A stretch of 54,044 bases of DNA. Source: Bacteroidales bacterium. Its GTDB lineage: Bacteria; Bacteroidota; Bacteroidia; Bacteroidales; P3. A program made the position numbers and the translations under genes. Positions 8,408-16,976 of this stretch are shown here, piece by piece (the stretch's first letter is position 1; every line of letters starts with the position of its first letter). Location of the stretch: the NCBI GenBank assembly GCA_017530105.1, contig JAFXMW010000121.1, positions 1-54,044 on the forward strand, written 5' to 3'. The notes beneath the pieces are model-generated. The model saw only the letters and a program-made list of their open reading frames with translations. It made no database searches and was not told the DNA's origin.

Positions 8408-8548
8408 TCAATTTACATCTATAATCATAGGAAAAATATCTATAATAATTGCAATAAATATAATTACAACAATAAATATGATAGGATACAAACAACCTAT
8501 CTTAATAAACTTCAAAAATTTAGCAATTTCTTTTGTCTCTTTTTCCAT
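8408..8548 (-). CDS. Small single-span membrane protein, paralog 2
   Basis: A 46-residue frame from ATG 8548 to TGA 8408: charged start MEKETKEIAKFLKFIKIG, then a cysteine and a very hydrophobic span (YPIIFIVVIIFIAIII), ending DIFPMIIDVN. It parallels the gene at 8145-8282 in length, layout and the (L/I)GC(I/L) junction before the span. TATATTTG lies four bases before the ATG and TTG lies 18 bases above that, a full Bacteroidetes promoter. Its 3' flank shares ATTACATGGAT with the other copy. Orientation is opposite to the TPR genes and the same as the peptidase gene upstream. Function unknown. Confidence 0.5.
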   Translation of the reverse strand: MEKETKEIAKFLKFIKIGCLYPIIFIVVIIFIAIIIDIFPMIIDVN

Positions 8549-8552
8549 AATG

Positions 8553-8581
8553 CAAATATACTAAAATTTTAAATAACACAA
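8553..8581 (-). promoter_or_regulatory. Promoter of small gene 2
   Basis: On the minus strand TTG (8581-8579), 18 bases, then TATATTTG (8560-8553), then four bases to the ATG at 8548. This is both halves of the Bacteroidetes promoter, placed so that transcription would begin at or next to the start codon. Confidence 0.55.
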
Positions 8582-8766
8582 ATATTAATGTATAATTTGC
8601 ATTTCACAAGTGTAAACCTTTGGCGAACTACTAATCGCCACAAACTTTTTTGTCTCTTTTTCATTTACTTAACATTTTAAAATGGTTAAAAAATTCTATG
8701 AGTATCCATGTTATGTTAAGTAAAGTATTGCAAAATGTATATTGCCCTTTCCAGGTGACATTTGCA

Positions 8767-9909
8767 CTATTGTAAATAAGCAATGGCTTTTATTAGTTGC
8801 ATGAATGAATTGTAGTGACCTAAGCCACACTTTTCGCAGGTGTCGTCAGGATCATGATAACCACCGAAAGGTTGTCCCATTGTGAGAAGGAATATTGAAG
8901 GGCAATAGTTGCTGAACCAATAATGATCGCTGTTTGGACGGTTTTCACGAGGACGTATTTCAACTGCAGCATGGATTTCATCGTTCAATGACTTCATTTG
9001 TTCGAAAATGTCTTTGGTATTATTGCTTTTAGCGTTAAAGAACATAATACCTTCGTCGCCCCCACAAAACATGTCGATATTACAAAGCAATTTGACTTTA
9101 GAATAATCAATTAAAGGATTTTCAGCCGCATATTGTGAGCCTATCAATCCTGCCTCCTCACCACTAAAAAGCATGAAAACCATTGTATAATATGGTTTCT
9201 GAGATGCTGACATCCGTGCCAGATCCATTACCGCGGCAACTCCGCTGGCGTTGTCGTGCGCTCCAGGGAAGATTACGCCGTCACCCATAGTGCCACAATG
9301 GTCATAGTGGGCAGTGAATACAATCATGCTGTCGATTACACCACGTACATATCCCACTACATTTTGGGTTTTATAATCTTTCTGGAATTGGATGGGAATA
9401 TCTGCTTTGATTTTTTTTACCCGCTTGGGAATGAAAGAATTGAGTATCTCGATACAGACAGGATCACTACGTTCAGGACCAACAATCGGGCCATAGGTGT
9501 CGAGTTGGTCAACTCCTATCAGCCAAGTACCGTCTTTGAGTTGCTTTTTCCATGTTGCTTTTTCAAGACTAGCGGGTTTTGCATAGCGTGCAGTGGAAAG
9601 CAGTCGGTATTGGGTAAACGGCAGAAGTTCAGTACCGTTGAGGGAAAGCGAAATAGGGCCTTCAAGACTATAACAGTCGTATGTATAATACTGTAAGTAG
9701 TTGACTTGCAGAGGCAACACCCCTATCCTTCTCATCTCTCCAGCAAGGAAATCGGCAGCGACAGAATCGCCTTTATAACATGTCCCCCTACCATGCATTT
9801 GTTCAGAAGTCAGAGCCTTGATGATGCTTCGAACATAGGCAGAATCTTGTGCTTGAGTAAAAGAGAACCAGCACAATGTTATAGCAAGACAGAAAAGAAC
9901 TTTTTTCAT
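8767..9909 (-). CDS. Exported M28-family zinc aminopeptidase
   Basis: A 380-residue protein starting at the ATG at 9909, chosen because it opens a clear signal peptide (KKVLFCLAITLCWFSFTQA); a longer frame to 10017 would hide it and overlap yfcC. The M28 metal ligands are in place: AHYDH, GAHDNASG, the catalytic pair in FSGEEAG, IDM, and the last histidine in NSDHYWF. The family removes N-terminal amino acids from peptides with two zinc ions. With the signal peptide it should work in the periplasm or at the surface. It starts 11 bases after yfcC ends, the last gene of a long minus-strand run, so released amino acids and the transporter could serve one nutritional task (inference). Confidence 0.88.
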   Translation of the reverse strand: MKKVLFCLAITLCWFSFTQAQDSAYVRSIIKALTSEQMHGRGTCYKGDSVAADFLAGEMRRIGVLPLQVNYLQYYTYDCYSLEGPISLSLNGTELLPFTQYRLLSTARYAKPASLEKATWKKQLKDGTWLIGVDQLDTYGPIVGPERSDPVCIEILNSFIPKRVKKIKADIPIQFQKDYKTQNVVGYVRGVIDSMIVFTAHYDHCGTMGDGVIFPGAHDNASGVAAVMDLARMSASQKPYYTMVFMLFSGEEAGLIGSQYAAENPLIDYSKVKLLCNIDMFCGGDEGIMFFNAKSNNTKDIFEQMKSLNDEIHAAVEIRPRENRPNSDHYWFSNYCPSIFLLTMGQPFGGYHDPDDTCEKCGLGHYNSFMQLIKAIAYLQ

Positions 9910-9920
9910 GATGTAAATGT

Positions 9921-11531
9921 TTAAAAACCGGGGAAATCGATAAAGATAGTTGGAAGGAGAAGAAGGAAACCGATGACGATGAGCGCGAGAATGAATTTCC
10001 AAACCCATTTGACCCACGTGGCGTAGGGGATCTTTGCAACACCGAGCACGGCAATGAGCACGCCGCTGGTGGGGGTAATCATGTTGGTGAAGCCGTCACC
10101 GAACTGGAAAGCCAGAACTGCAGTCTGGCGGCTGACACCTATGAGGTCGGAGAACTGTGCCATGATAGGCATAGTTAATGCGGCTTTGGCGGAGCCGCTT
10201 GGCATGACAAGGTTGAGGAGAGTCTGGAAAATATACATGGCACTGACAGAAGTCACATCGCCGCTGGTGGCGAGTGTCCGAGTAAGACCATAGAGAAGGG
10301 TGTCGATAATCTTGCCGTCGCGAAGGATGAAGATGATGCCGCTTGCCAAACCCACGACCAGCGCGGCAGAAAGGATATCCTTGCATCCGGCAAGGAAGAG
10401 TTTGGCGATGTTGTCGGCCGATTGTTTGTCGGCTATGCCGCTACAGATGCCCATGGCAAGGAAAAGCGAAGATATTTCTTTCACATACCAACCATAGCCT
10501 AATACTCCAGCCACAAGAAAACATACGGTGAACAACAGAATGTCGAGGATAAAGAAATGAACGGATTTGCGCAGGGCAACGATTCCTGTAACGACAAACA
10601 GTGCAGCAAGTATTGGTAGAATGGGAAGGCTTTCCTCTCCCCCACCGACAGAGATGGTCGTGGTTGGCATGGTGACAGCGCAGTAGATTAATACCACTGA
10701 GAGCAGACCGAACATGACCCAGGCAACGGGAGGTGTATGGTATTTGACCGGGTTTTGCTGCTGTTCTTGGGAGCGTTGGCGCCAATAGTTGTCGATTTTG
10801 TACGTAGGTGATTTTGTCGGATTGGCTTTAACTCGGTTGGCGTACCAAAGTACAAATGCGATACCAATGATGGTAAGAACAATCCAACAAAGGAAACGGT
10901 ATTCAAGTCCGGAGAAAATGGGCAGCTCGGCAATACCTTGAGCGATGCCTATGGTAAAGGGGTTGAGCATGGCTCCAGCAAAGCCTATATGGGCGGCCAC
11001 GTAGCACATGCATACACCCACTATCGAGTCGTATCCCATCGAGATGGCCAAGGGAATGAATATGATGACAAAAGCTATGGTCTCTTCGCTCATGCCGAAA
11101 ATGGCACCGAAAAGACTGAACATTATCATAATAAGGGTGATGATTATATTTTCCACTCCCAAGCGTTTGAAGAGTTTGTGGCGGTTGAGCCTTAGCACCC
11201 TTCGAAGAAATGCCATCACCCCTACCTCAATGGCACGGCTGTTGTTGAGGATATTAAAGGCTCCGCCCACCATGAGGATAAAGATAATGATGTCAGCCTT
11301 GTCAACAAACCCGTCAAATAGAGCAGAGAAGATTTGCCACGTTTGGGGTGCGCGCTCAACGTAACGGAAAGAGTTGTTCTGAACCACTTCTTTGACTGAG
11401 GTAGTGCCGTCGGGGTTCTGTATTGTGACAGATTCACGAACAAATTCACCGGCAGGAATGAACCATGTGCATACGGCTGCCAGGAGAATAAGTGCGAAGA
11501 CAATGGTAAAGGTATGCGGAATTTTTTTCAA
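9921..11531 (-). CDS. YfcC/DcuC-family membrane transporter
   Basis: A 536-residue polytopic protein with a dozen or so hydrophobic spans. The N-terminus (IPHTFTIVFALILLAAVCTWFIPAGE) and later motifs (IFGMSEETIAF, LNPFTIGIAQGIAELP, PSGSAKAALTMPIMAQF, FGDGFTNMITPTSGVL) are those of the YfcC branch of the C4-dicarboxylate carrier superfamily. Members are linked to uptake of short organic acids, amino acids or peptides; the exact substrate cannot be read. The loop after the first span carries a polar extracytoplasmic insert. It sits 20 bases after the CYTH gene and 11 before the exported peptidase. Confidence 0.85.
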   Translation of the reverse strand: MKKIPHTFTIVFALILLAAVCTWFIPAGEFVRESVTIQNPDGTTSVKEVVQNNSFRYVERAPQTWQIFSALFDGFVDKADIIIFILMVGGAFNILNNSRAIEVGVMAFLRRVLRLNRHKLFKRLGVENIIITLIMIMFSLFGAIFGMSEETIAFVIIFIPLAISMGYDSIVGVCMCYVAAHIGFAGAMLNPFTIGIAQGIAELPIFSGLEYRFLCWIVLTIIGIAFVLWYANRVKANPTKSPTYKIDNYWRQRSQEQQQNPVKYHTPPVAWVMFGLLSVVLIYCAVTMPTTTISVGGGEESLPILPILAALFVVTGIVALRKSVHFFILDILLFTVCFLVAGVLGYGWYVKEISSLFLAMGICSGIADKQSADNIAKLFLAGCKDILSAALVVGLASGIIFILRDGKIIDTLLYGLTRTLATSGDVTSVSAMYIFQTLLNLVMPSGSAKAALTMPIMAQFSDLIGVSRQTAVLAFQFGDGFTNMITPTSGVLIAVLGVAKIPYATWVKWVWKFILALIVIGFLLLLPTIFIDFPGF

Positions 11532-11551
11532 TGGTAGAATATTTTAAGGTA

Positions 11552-12037
11552 TTAGGACATCGATGCAAGGAAACTATTACGGTAGCAGGGCTCGTTTGAG
11601 ACATCTTCTCCAAACCATTCTGGAGGGATGAAGTTGTTGGCGCACAATGTGTCGGGGAACTCTACTTCAACTAATAGAAGACCATCGTGTCGCCCATGAA
11701 AAACATCTAATTCTGCAACGAGATTTCCATATTCGGGGTTGCCGGTCTGCTGGGAAAGTGGAATGCGGTAGCGGGTTTTGGAAACTATGCCGCTGTCACA
11801 TTTGGAAAGAAGGGTCTGGTAGCTTTGGGGACTAAGCGAGAACTCCTCTTCCCTATTGTGGATGGCTGAGGAGTTGAGTTGAAGGCGTTCCTTAACTGTA
11901 AGAATATAAGAATCCCCCATGCGGCGGATGCGCAGCGTGGGGGATGAACATAAATAGGCTTGTTCAATCTCAATATGCTCGTAGAGATTGAGGTCGTCAG
12001 GCATATGGGAAACAAGATATTTGCGTTCTATTTCCAT
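11552..12037 (-). CDS. CYTH-domain phosphohydrolase
   Basis: A 161-residue CYTH (triphosphate tunnel) protein. It opens MEIERKYLV, giving the ExExK signature at residues 2-6. Charged strands typical of the tunnel follow (LRIRRMGDSYILTVKER; VAELDVFHGRHDGLLLVEVEF). Short bacterial members hydrolyse inorganic triphosphate or related compounds; class IV adenylate cyclase is the alternative but is less common in this size and phylum. It lies 18 bases after purC and 20 before yfcC. Confidence 0.85.
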   Translation of the reverse strand: MEIERKYLVSHMPDDLNLYEHIEIEQAYLCSSPTLRIRRMGDSYILTVKERLQLNSSAIHNREEEFSLSPQSYQTLLSKCDSGIVSKTRYRIPLSQQTGNPEYGNLVAELDVFHGRHDGLLLVEVEFPDTLCANNFIPPEWFGEDVSNEPCYRNSFLASMS

Positions 12038-12055
12038 GAAAGCAATGCAAGTTTC

Positions 12056-13003
12056 TTAAAGACTGTTGAGACAGTTTGTGACATTTTTCTCGATTCGACC
12101 AAGAACATCGGCACAGTCTTCGGCTTTCTGGAATTTCTCGCCTGTGATGTGTTCATATAGTTCGATATAACGGTCGGTAATGCTATTGACAATCTCGTCA
12201 GTCATTTCGGGTACTTGCTGTCCTTCTTTACCTTGGAAACCGTTGGCCATAAGCCATTCGCGTACAAATTCTTTGGACAACTGACGCTGATGTTCTCCTT
12301 TGGCAAGGCGTTCTTCATAGCCGTCGGCATAGAAGTATCGGCTGCTGTCGGGAGTGTGGATTTCGTCAATGAGATAGATTTTACCATCGCGTTTGCCAAA
12401 TTCATATTTGGTGTCGACAAGGATGAGCCCTTTTTCGGCAGCCATTTCAGTTCCCCTCTGGAAGAGAGCGAGAGCGTAACGCTCCAATTGTTCGTAGTCT
12501 TCTTTCGAGACTAAACCAGAACGGATAATCTCATCGCGGGAGATATTCTCATCGTGGCCTTCATCGGCCTTTGTGGTAGGAGTGAGAATTGGTGTCGGGA
12601 ATTTCTGGTTCTCGACCATGCCATCAGGAAGAGGAACACCGCAGAGTGAGCGAGCACCAGCTTTGTATTCGCGCCATGCGCTACCAGCGAGGTAGCCTCG
12701 AACAATCATTTCAACACGGAAGCCTTCGCATTTAAGGCCGACGGTAACCATAGGGTCAGGAGTGGCAAGTTTCCAGTTGGGGACGATATCGGCGGTTGCA
12801 TCGAGGAATTTGGAAGCAATCTGGTTAAGTACTTGTCCTTTGTAAGGGATGCCTTTGGGAAGCACGACGTCGAAAGCACTGATGCGGTCGCTGACAACCA
12901 TGGCCATGTATTTGTCATCGATGTTATAAACATCACGTACCTTGCCTATATACAAACTTTTTTGTTTGGGGAATGAAAACTGTGTTTTAACAACTGCATT
13001 CAT
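12056..13003 (-). CDS. purC: SAICAR synthetase (purine synthesis)
   Basis: Phosphoribosylaminoimidazole-succinocarboxamide synthase joins aspartate to CAIR with ATP. The 315-residue protein has the lead [10 protein letters not shown], the conserved [20 protein letters not shown] region from residue 38, and the later VDTKYEFG and [14 protein letters not shown] motifs. The length matches the longer PurC form common in Bacteroidetes. It lies 33 bases after rsmD. I see no purine riboswitch or PurR-like site ahead of it, and it seems to be transcribed with its upstream neighbours. Confidence 0.95.
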   Translation of the reverse strand: MNAVVKTQFSFPKQKSLYIGKVRDVYNIDDKYMAMVVSDRISAFDVVLPKGIPYKGQVLNQIASKFLDATADIVPNWKLATPDPMVTVGLKCEGFRVEMIVRGYLAGSAWREYKAGARSLCGVPLPDGMVENQKFPTPILTPTTKADEGHDENISRDEIIRSGLVSKEDYEQLERYALALFQRGTEMAAEKGLILVDTKYEFGKRDGKIYLIDEIHTPDSSRYFYADGYEERLAKGEHQRQLSKEFVREWLMANGFQGKEGQQVPEMTDEIVNSITDRYIELYEHITGEKFQKAEDCADVLGRIEKNVTNCLNSL

Positions 13004-13036
13004 GATATTGTATTGATTTATTATTTTTAAATTAAA

Positions 13037-13585
13037 CTATTCTTCGTTAAGTTTCTGAGCAAAGAAAGAAAAGTTGACTTTGCCATAATTGCGGTGCTGC
13101 CAGAAATGAGGATGAGACTCGAATTGAAATTCGCGGGGATGTTCAAGAATGAAAATGCCATCGTCGGTGAGTACATTGCTATTAAAAATAATGTCGGGCA
13201 GCTGAGGAAGGGATTCTAAAGAGTATGGAGGGTCAGCAAAAACAATGTCGAATTTTTTATAAGCCCGTTTGAGTAGTTCAAACACATCCGAACGAACTGC
13301 CTTGAGGTTGGCGACGCCGAACTGAATGGCGGAATGTTTGATAAAGTCAATGCACTGATTGTTGATATCAACAGATGTAACCTCCTTTGCACCTCTTGAG
13401 ATAAACTCGAGGGATACCGCTCCTGTGCCGGCAAAGAGATCCATGACCGAGCAATCTTCATAGTCGACATAGTTATTGAGTATATTGAAAAGGCTTTCCC
13501 TCGCCATGTCGGTTGTAGGGCGGACTGGCAGAGAGGTTGGAGGGTTGAGTCGTCTACCTTTTAGAGAACCTGCTATTATGCGCAT
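13037..13585 (-). CDS. rsmD: 16S rRNA (guanine-N2-966) methyltransferase
   Basis: A 182-residue Rossmann-fold methyltransferase acting on the small ribosomal subunit. It has the RsmD opening MRIIAGSLKGRRL, the arginine-rich PVRPTTDMARESLFN, the SAM-binding FAGTG (51-55) and the catalytic DPPY (118-121). DUF3822 lies 30 bases upstream, a common pairing in Bacteroidetes. Confidence 0.94.
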   Translation of the reverse strand: MRIIAGSLKGRRLNPPTSLPVRPTTDMARESLFNILNNYVDYEDCSVMDLFAGTGAVSLEFISRGAKEVTSVDINNQCIDFIKHSAIQFGVANLKAVRSDVFELLKRAYKKFDIVFADPPYSLESLPQLPDIIFNSNVLTDDGIFILEHPREFQFESHPHFWQHRNYGKVNFSFFAQKLNEE

Positions 13586-13615
13586 GATAAGTGATTTTTT
13601 AAGAAGTGATGAGAG

Positions 13616-14452
13616 TTATTTGCTTAATACCAATGCATACTTATATGTGTGAAGGGTTTGGAAATCCGGATTAATAAAGGAGTATTGTTTGCCCGTGAAA
13701 AGGTCGACATTGGGGAAGAAATGGCAGAGGTGAAGATAGAAGTCTCTGTCGACTTGGCCGCAAATGGAGAGTTGGATGTCGGGGGTTTCGAGATGTAATT
13801 GTTTCATGACATTCAAAGTATGGTACAACACTTCTTCGCGGTCGGATGAAGGATACGTGGCCGACAGTAGCAAATGGCCATTATAATAAGCCTCGATGTC
13901 AGTCATGCCGCTGCGAACATGAAGGAGAATGGCAGGATGTCCGACACTGGAAGAGAGTGCAGAACTATCGGCAAGGACGGAGTGTTGGCAATGGATATCG
14001 ATGCCGGGAAGAGCAACCTTGAAAGCCGTCACAATGTCGGACGGAACAGTGAAAACAATATACGATTTCAGTGCAGGGGAATAGATTCTTGACACTCCGG
14101 CAGCATCGGGAATCGAGGCAACAACATTGAGATATTGCCTATCGCGCGAAGGGTCGTAGAGATGTTCCGGAATCCATGCAAAGTGCATGGAGGGAAGAAT
14201 CAGACTCATTTGCTTGTAGCCTAAAGCTGCCTCGCCATTCAAGACGGTCTCTGCCACAAGGCGAGCCAGGCTTGTGGCGGAAGAGTATTGCCCTGAACCG
14301 ACTTCGCCCACTGTGAGCAACACGTCATTGAGAGTGGCTACTGAAAAAGAAAATCCATTTGACCCAAGGCAAATGGATAATCTTTTTTCGGTGTTAGCCG
14401 CTGCACTATCTGTCGTGATGATGTCCGTGACTAAAGATTGCATTTTATTCAA
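13616..14452 (-). CDS. DUF3822 family protein
   Basis: A 278-residue soluble protein without signal peptide or membrane span. Its layout (LSICLGSNGFSFSV near the start, YHTLNVMKQLHLE in the third quarter) and its place directly before rsmD fit DUF3822, a Bacteroidetes family of unknown role. The fold may be actin-like, as in pilus-type ATPases, but that is conjecture. Its start overlaps the end of the upstream gene by 8 bases, so the two are probably translationally coupled. Confidence 0.7.
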   Translation of the reverse strand: MNKMQSLVTDIITTDSAAANTEKRLSICLGSNGFSFSVATLNDVLLTVGEVGSGQYSSATSLARLVAETVLNGEAALGYKQMSLILPSMHFAWIPEHLYDPSRDRQYLNVVASIPDAAGVSRIYSPALKSYIVFTVPSDIVTAFKVALPGIDIHCQHSVLADSSALSSSVGHPAILLHVRSGMTDIEAYYNGHLLLSATYPSSDREEVLYHTLNVMKQLHLETPDIQLSICGQVDRDFYLHLCHFFPNVDLFTGKQYSFINPDFQTLHTYKYALVLSK

Positions 14453-15110
14453 AGTTACCGTCCACGATGGTTTGGGTCATGTCACCCACTTTCCATCCAG
14501 GGAAACGTTGGTTTTTCACCAATTCATCGATTTTGTTCACTACCAGCTGATGGTCGAGGTCGGCAAGGAGGTCGTCCATCATGACAAGACATTCGAAAAC
14601 GGGCATCTGATAACCGCTCTTTTCGATGAAGCCGGCTTGGAGTTTAAAATCGTATTTCCTGTCGCGGGGATAAGGAACATAGCGGACATTGCGTATTTCC
14701 TCATCGGTGAGGTTGAATTTGCCGGATTTGCGTAGATTCTCGATGGGGTTGACAAATTCGACCACACGCGAAACGTAACCGGCCTTAATCTGGTCAGCCT
14801 CGGTCATCTCGTTGATATCTACATCTTCGGGAATCCTGTCGTAGTTGATGTTCTTATTCACAACGCTGAGACTGTCCTCGTTCAACAGGCGGTTGATGAG
14901 AGTGTCGAAACTGCCGGTGTAGCAGCCGTAGGTGTTTTTGTAAGCCTCTTCGAGTGTACGGATAGCTTTGAGCTTCTCGGCGCAGGCGTCGCGACGTTTC
15001 GTGAATTCACTGTTGAATTTGATGGGTTTTGTCATACTCAGGTAGAGAGCGACAGCCAATCCGACGATGGCAACACCCAGAAGGATTTGAATCAAGGTCT
15101 TATTTTTCAT
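14445..15110 (-). CDS. Membrane-anchored protein of unknown function
   Basis: A 221-residue protein with one N-terminal span (LIQILLGVAIVGLAVALYLSM). The region after it begins with charged helices (FTKRRDACAEKLKAIRTLEEAYKNTYG) and ends in mixed strands. It has no lipobox or catalytic motif I recognise. The anchor followed by a long helix recalls pilin-like or secretin-accessory proteins, but no prepilin cleavage motif is present. It is the first gene of a minus-strand run and overlaps DUF3822 by 8 bases, which ties the two functionally (inference). Confidence 0.6.
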   Translation of the reverse strand: MKNKTLIQILLGVAIVGLAVALYLSMTKPIKFNSEFTKRRDACAEKLKAIRTLEEAYKNTYGCYTGSFDTLINRLLNEDSLSVVNKNINYDRIPEDVDINEMTEADQIKAGYVSRVVEFVNPIENLRKSGKFNLTDEEIRNVRYVPYPRDRKYDFKLQAGFIEKSGYQMPVFECLVMMDDLLADLDHQLVVNKIDELVKNQRFPGWKVGDMTQTIVDGNFE

Positions 15111-15148
15111 GATATAATGTTGTTTTTTTATTTTTCAATCGGTTTTGC

Positions 15149-15156
15149 AAAGATAC
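15149..15156 (-). promoter_or_regulatory. Promoter box for the 15110-8767 run
   Basis: TATCTTTG on the minus strand, 38 bases before the ATG at 15110. It is an exact TAnnTTTG match, and no -33 TTG is evident. The seven downstream genes have gaps of 33 bases or less, so all may depend on it. Confidence 0.55.
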
Positions 15157-15199
15157 GAAAAAAGAATGATGTGATAAAAAAAAGTGAAAAGTATTTTTA

Positions 15200-16618
15200 T
15201 TATTTTTGTTCAACATGATTAATAACAACCTGACAATCAAAATTTTTAGATATCCAAGAAGCAAGACGTTCTGCACAATATACTGACCTGTGTTGGCCTC
15301 CTGTACAGCCGAAACTGACAGTAAGACTGGTAAAGTTGCGTTCAAGGTATTTCGAAATAGAGGCTCCCACTAGTTGTTCGACGGCAGATATGAATCGTTC
15401 GACATCTTCATTGCCCTGCAGGAAATCGACGACGGGTTTGTCTTTCCCGGTGTACGGTTTGTATTCCGGATAGCGTCCGGGATTGGGCAGGGCACGACAA
15501 TCAAAAACATAGCCTCCGCCATTGCCCGATGTGTCGTGGGGGATACCTTTTTTATATGAAAAACTATTCACCGTTACAACCAGTCCAGCACGGGGTGAAG
15601 GCTGCGGCTTCGGTGAGTCCGTTTCGACAATATAGCGGAGCACATCGTTCAGATGAGGCAGGGGGATGGGCAGGGGATGAGTGTCGAGAAGTGTCCTGAT
15701 GTTGTTGGCGGCAAGATGGATGCTATTGAAAAAACAGTCCTTATGTTCGTAATAGCCACGGTAGCCGTAGGCACCCATGGCCTGAAGGATGCGGATTAGG
15801 ACATAGCCGTAGAAACGCTGCCGGAACTCGTCGGGGTTGACAGGACGGTGCGTTGAAAGACATTTTAGATAATGGTTCAAAAGCTCCTGGCGTATGGGTT
15901 CGGGAAGATTGCTTTTGGAGCTGTAAAGCAACGAAGCGACATCGTATTGGGCAGCCCCCCGCCTGGCGCCTTGAAAGTCGATATAGCAGGGCTGGTCATG
16001 ATGCAACATGATGTTGCGCGACTGGAAGTCGCGATGCATGAAGAAACCGCAGTCGGTGCCGAGAAGATATTCGACGAGGGTGGCAAAGTCCCGCTCCAAC
16101 AATTCTTCATCGAAGGGGGTGTAGCTCAGTTTGAGGTAGCAATACTTAAAATAGTTCAAATCCCACTGGATGGACTGAGCATCGAAGTCGCTTCGCGGGT
16201 AGGCATGGGAGAAATCCATATCACGGCCTGCAGTCTGCATTACGGCAAGGTCGGCCAGCACACGTTTGAATAGACTGAGCATCGCGGCATCGAATCCACT
16301 TCCCGTCCTTTGCTTATCGAAAAGGATGGAATACAATGTAGTATCGCCAAGGTCCTGTTGCAGGTAGCATTTGCGGTTGGGGGATACTGAGAAAACCTCA
16401 GGCACATTAATGCCCCTGCTTTTGAGGGCTTTGCTGTAGTAGAAAAAAGCCTCGTTCTCTCTTACATCGTCGTTCCATGCAGCAATACAACAATGGTCGT
16501 TGGCGGACACTCTCCAATATTTGCGAGGGCTGCCATGCGCACCAATGGCAAGCAACTGCTCAGGCGGTATTCCCGCCCAAGCCTCGAATAATTGTCTGAC
16601 GTTTTCCTCTTTTGACAT
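15200..16618 (-). CDS. Sugar-kinase-like phosphotransferase fused to RapZ C-terminal domain
   Basis: A 472-residue two-domain protein. Residues 1-320 form an aminoglycoside-phosphotransferase-like kinase with the catalytic loop HRDFQSRNIM (195-204) and metal site IDFQGARRG (213-221), closest in style to AmgK-type MurNAc/GlcNAc kinases. Residues 345-470 match the RapZ C-terminal domain, including FGCTGGQHRSVY (436-447). In E. coli RapZ this domain senses glucosamine-6-phosphate and binds small RNAs; the RapZ N-terminal nucleotide-binding domain is absent here. A kinase joined to an amino-sugar sensor suggests a role in cell-wall sugar recycling (inference). It is the last gene of the porW-bactofilin operon, 13 bases after the bactofilin. 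No MurU-like uridylyltransferase is adjacent. Confidence 0.82.
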   Translation of the reverse strand: MSKEENVRQLFEAWAGIPPEQLLAIGAHGSPRKYWRVSANDHCCIAAWNDDVRENEAFFYYSKALKSRGINVPEVFSVSPNRKCYLQQDLGDTTLYSILFDKQRTGSGFDAAMLSLFKRVLADLAVMQTAGRDMDFSHAYPRSDFDAQSIQWDLNYFKYCYLKLSYTPFDEELLERDFATLVEYLLGTDCGFFMHRDFQSRNIMLHHDQPCYIDFQGARRGAAQYDVASLLYSSKSNLPEPIRQELLNHYLKCLSTHRPVNPDEFRQRFYGYVLIRILQAMGAYGYRGYYEHKDCFFNSIHLAANNIRTLLDTHPLPIPLPHLNDVLRYIVETDSPKPQPSPRAGLVVTVNSFSYKKGIPHDTSGNGGGYVFDCRALPNPGRYPEYKPYTGKDKPVVDFLQGNEDVERFISAVEQLVGASISKYLERNFTSLTVSFGCTGGQHRSVYCAERLASWISKNFDCQVVINHVEQK

Positions 16619-16631
16619 AGGGAATGATTGG

Positions 16632-16976
16632 TCAGTCGGAGAGCTCGTCGAGCATGTGGCAGCTGCCAGTGAAATAGGCGCCGGGTTCGATGGCTAATTT
16701 GTTGGCGACTATGTCGCCTTTTACTCGCGAAGTGGCATACAGTGTGAGGAATTCTTTCACTGAAAGATTGCCGTCGATAATGCCGATAACATTGGCATTT
16801 TGGCATACCACATTTCCCACGACATGCCCCTGCTCGCCGATAACAAGTTTGCCTGTAAGGGTGATATTGCCTTCCAGGGTGCCATCCATGCGGAAATCAC
16901 CGTTGGCCTGGATGTCGCCTTTAATGGATGTGCCTACCGTAATGGTGTTGATTAGGCTGTTGATATTGTCGCTCAT
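16632..16976 (-). CDS. Bactofilin
   Basis: A 114-residue bactofilin, a self-polymerising cytoskeletal protein built as a right-handed beta-helix. The repeated turn pattern is visible: GDIQANGDFRMDGTLEGNITLTG, then GHVVGNVVCQNANVIGIIDGN, then SRVKGDIVANKLAIEPGAYFTG. Flanks are short, as in the small bactofilins that guide cell-wall or envelope machines. Its ATG overlaps the porW stop (ATGA, 16973-16976), so the two are probably translated together. Confidence 0.92.
   Translation of the reverse strand: MSDNINSLINTITVGTSIKGDIQANGDFRMDGTLEGNITLTGKLVIGEQGHVVGNVVCQNANVIGIIDGNLSVKEFLTLYATSRVKGDIVANKLAIEPGAYFTGSCHMLDELSD

Larger units (their letters stand above)
8367..8715. repeat. Short direct repeats around the small genes
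   Basis: The 20-base string starting ctatgagtatccatg occurs at 8367-8386 and, with one change, at 8696-8715. A shorter form tccatgtaat recurs at 8101-8110. The copies at 8101 and 8367 lie just beyond the stops of small genes 1 and 2. The third has no small gene beside it, although a start resembling theirs (atgaaaaagagac on the minus strand, near 8662) lies close by. Confidence 0.5.

Noticed and set aside
8119-8572. Plus-strand frames of 69 and 76 residues
   Set aside because: They are antisense to the two small membrane-protein genes, have odd Asn/Lys/Ile content, and lack promoter boxes.
8630-8670. Third small gene starting near 8662 on the minus strand
   Set aside because: The first residues resemble those of small gene 2, but the frame has no hydrophobic span and no TATATTTG box; it is at best a remnant.
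12056-13036. Purine riboswitch before purC
   Set aside because: The 33-base gap to rsmD is too short and shows no aptamer core.
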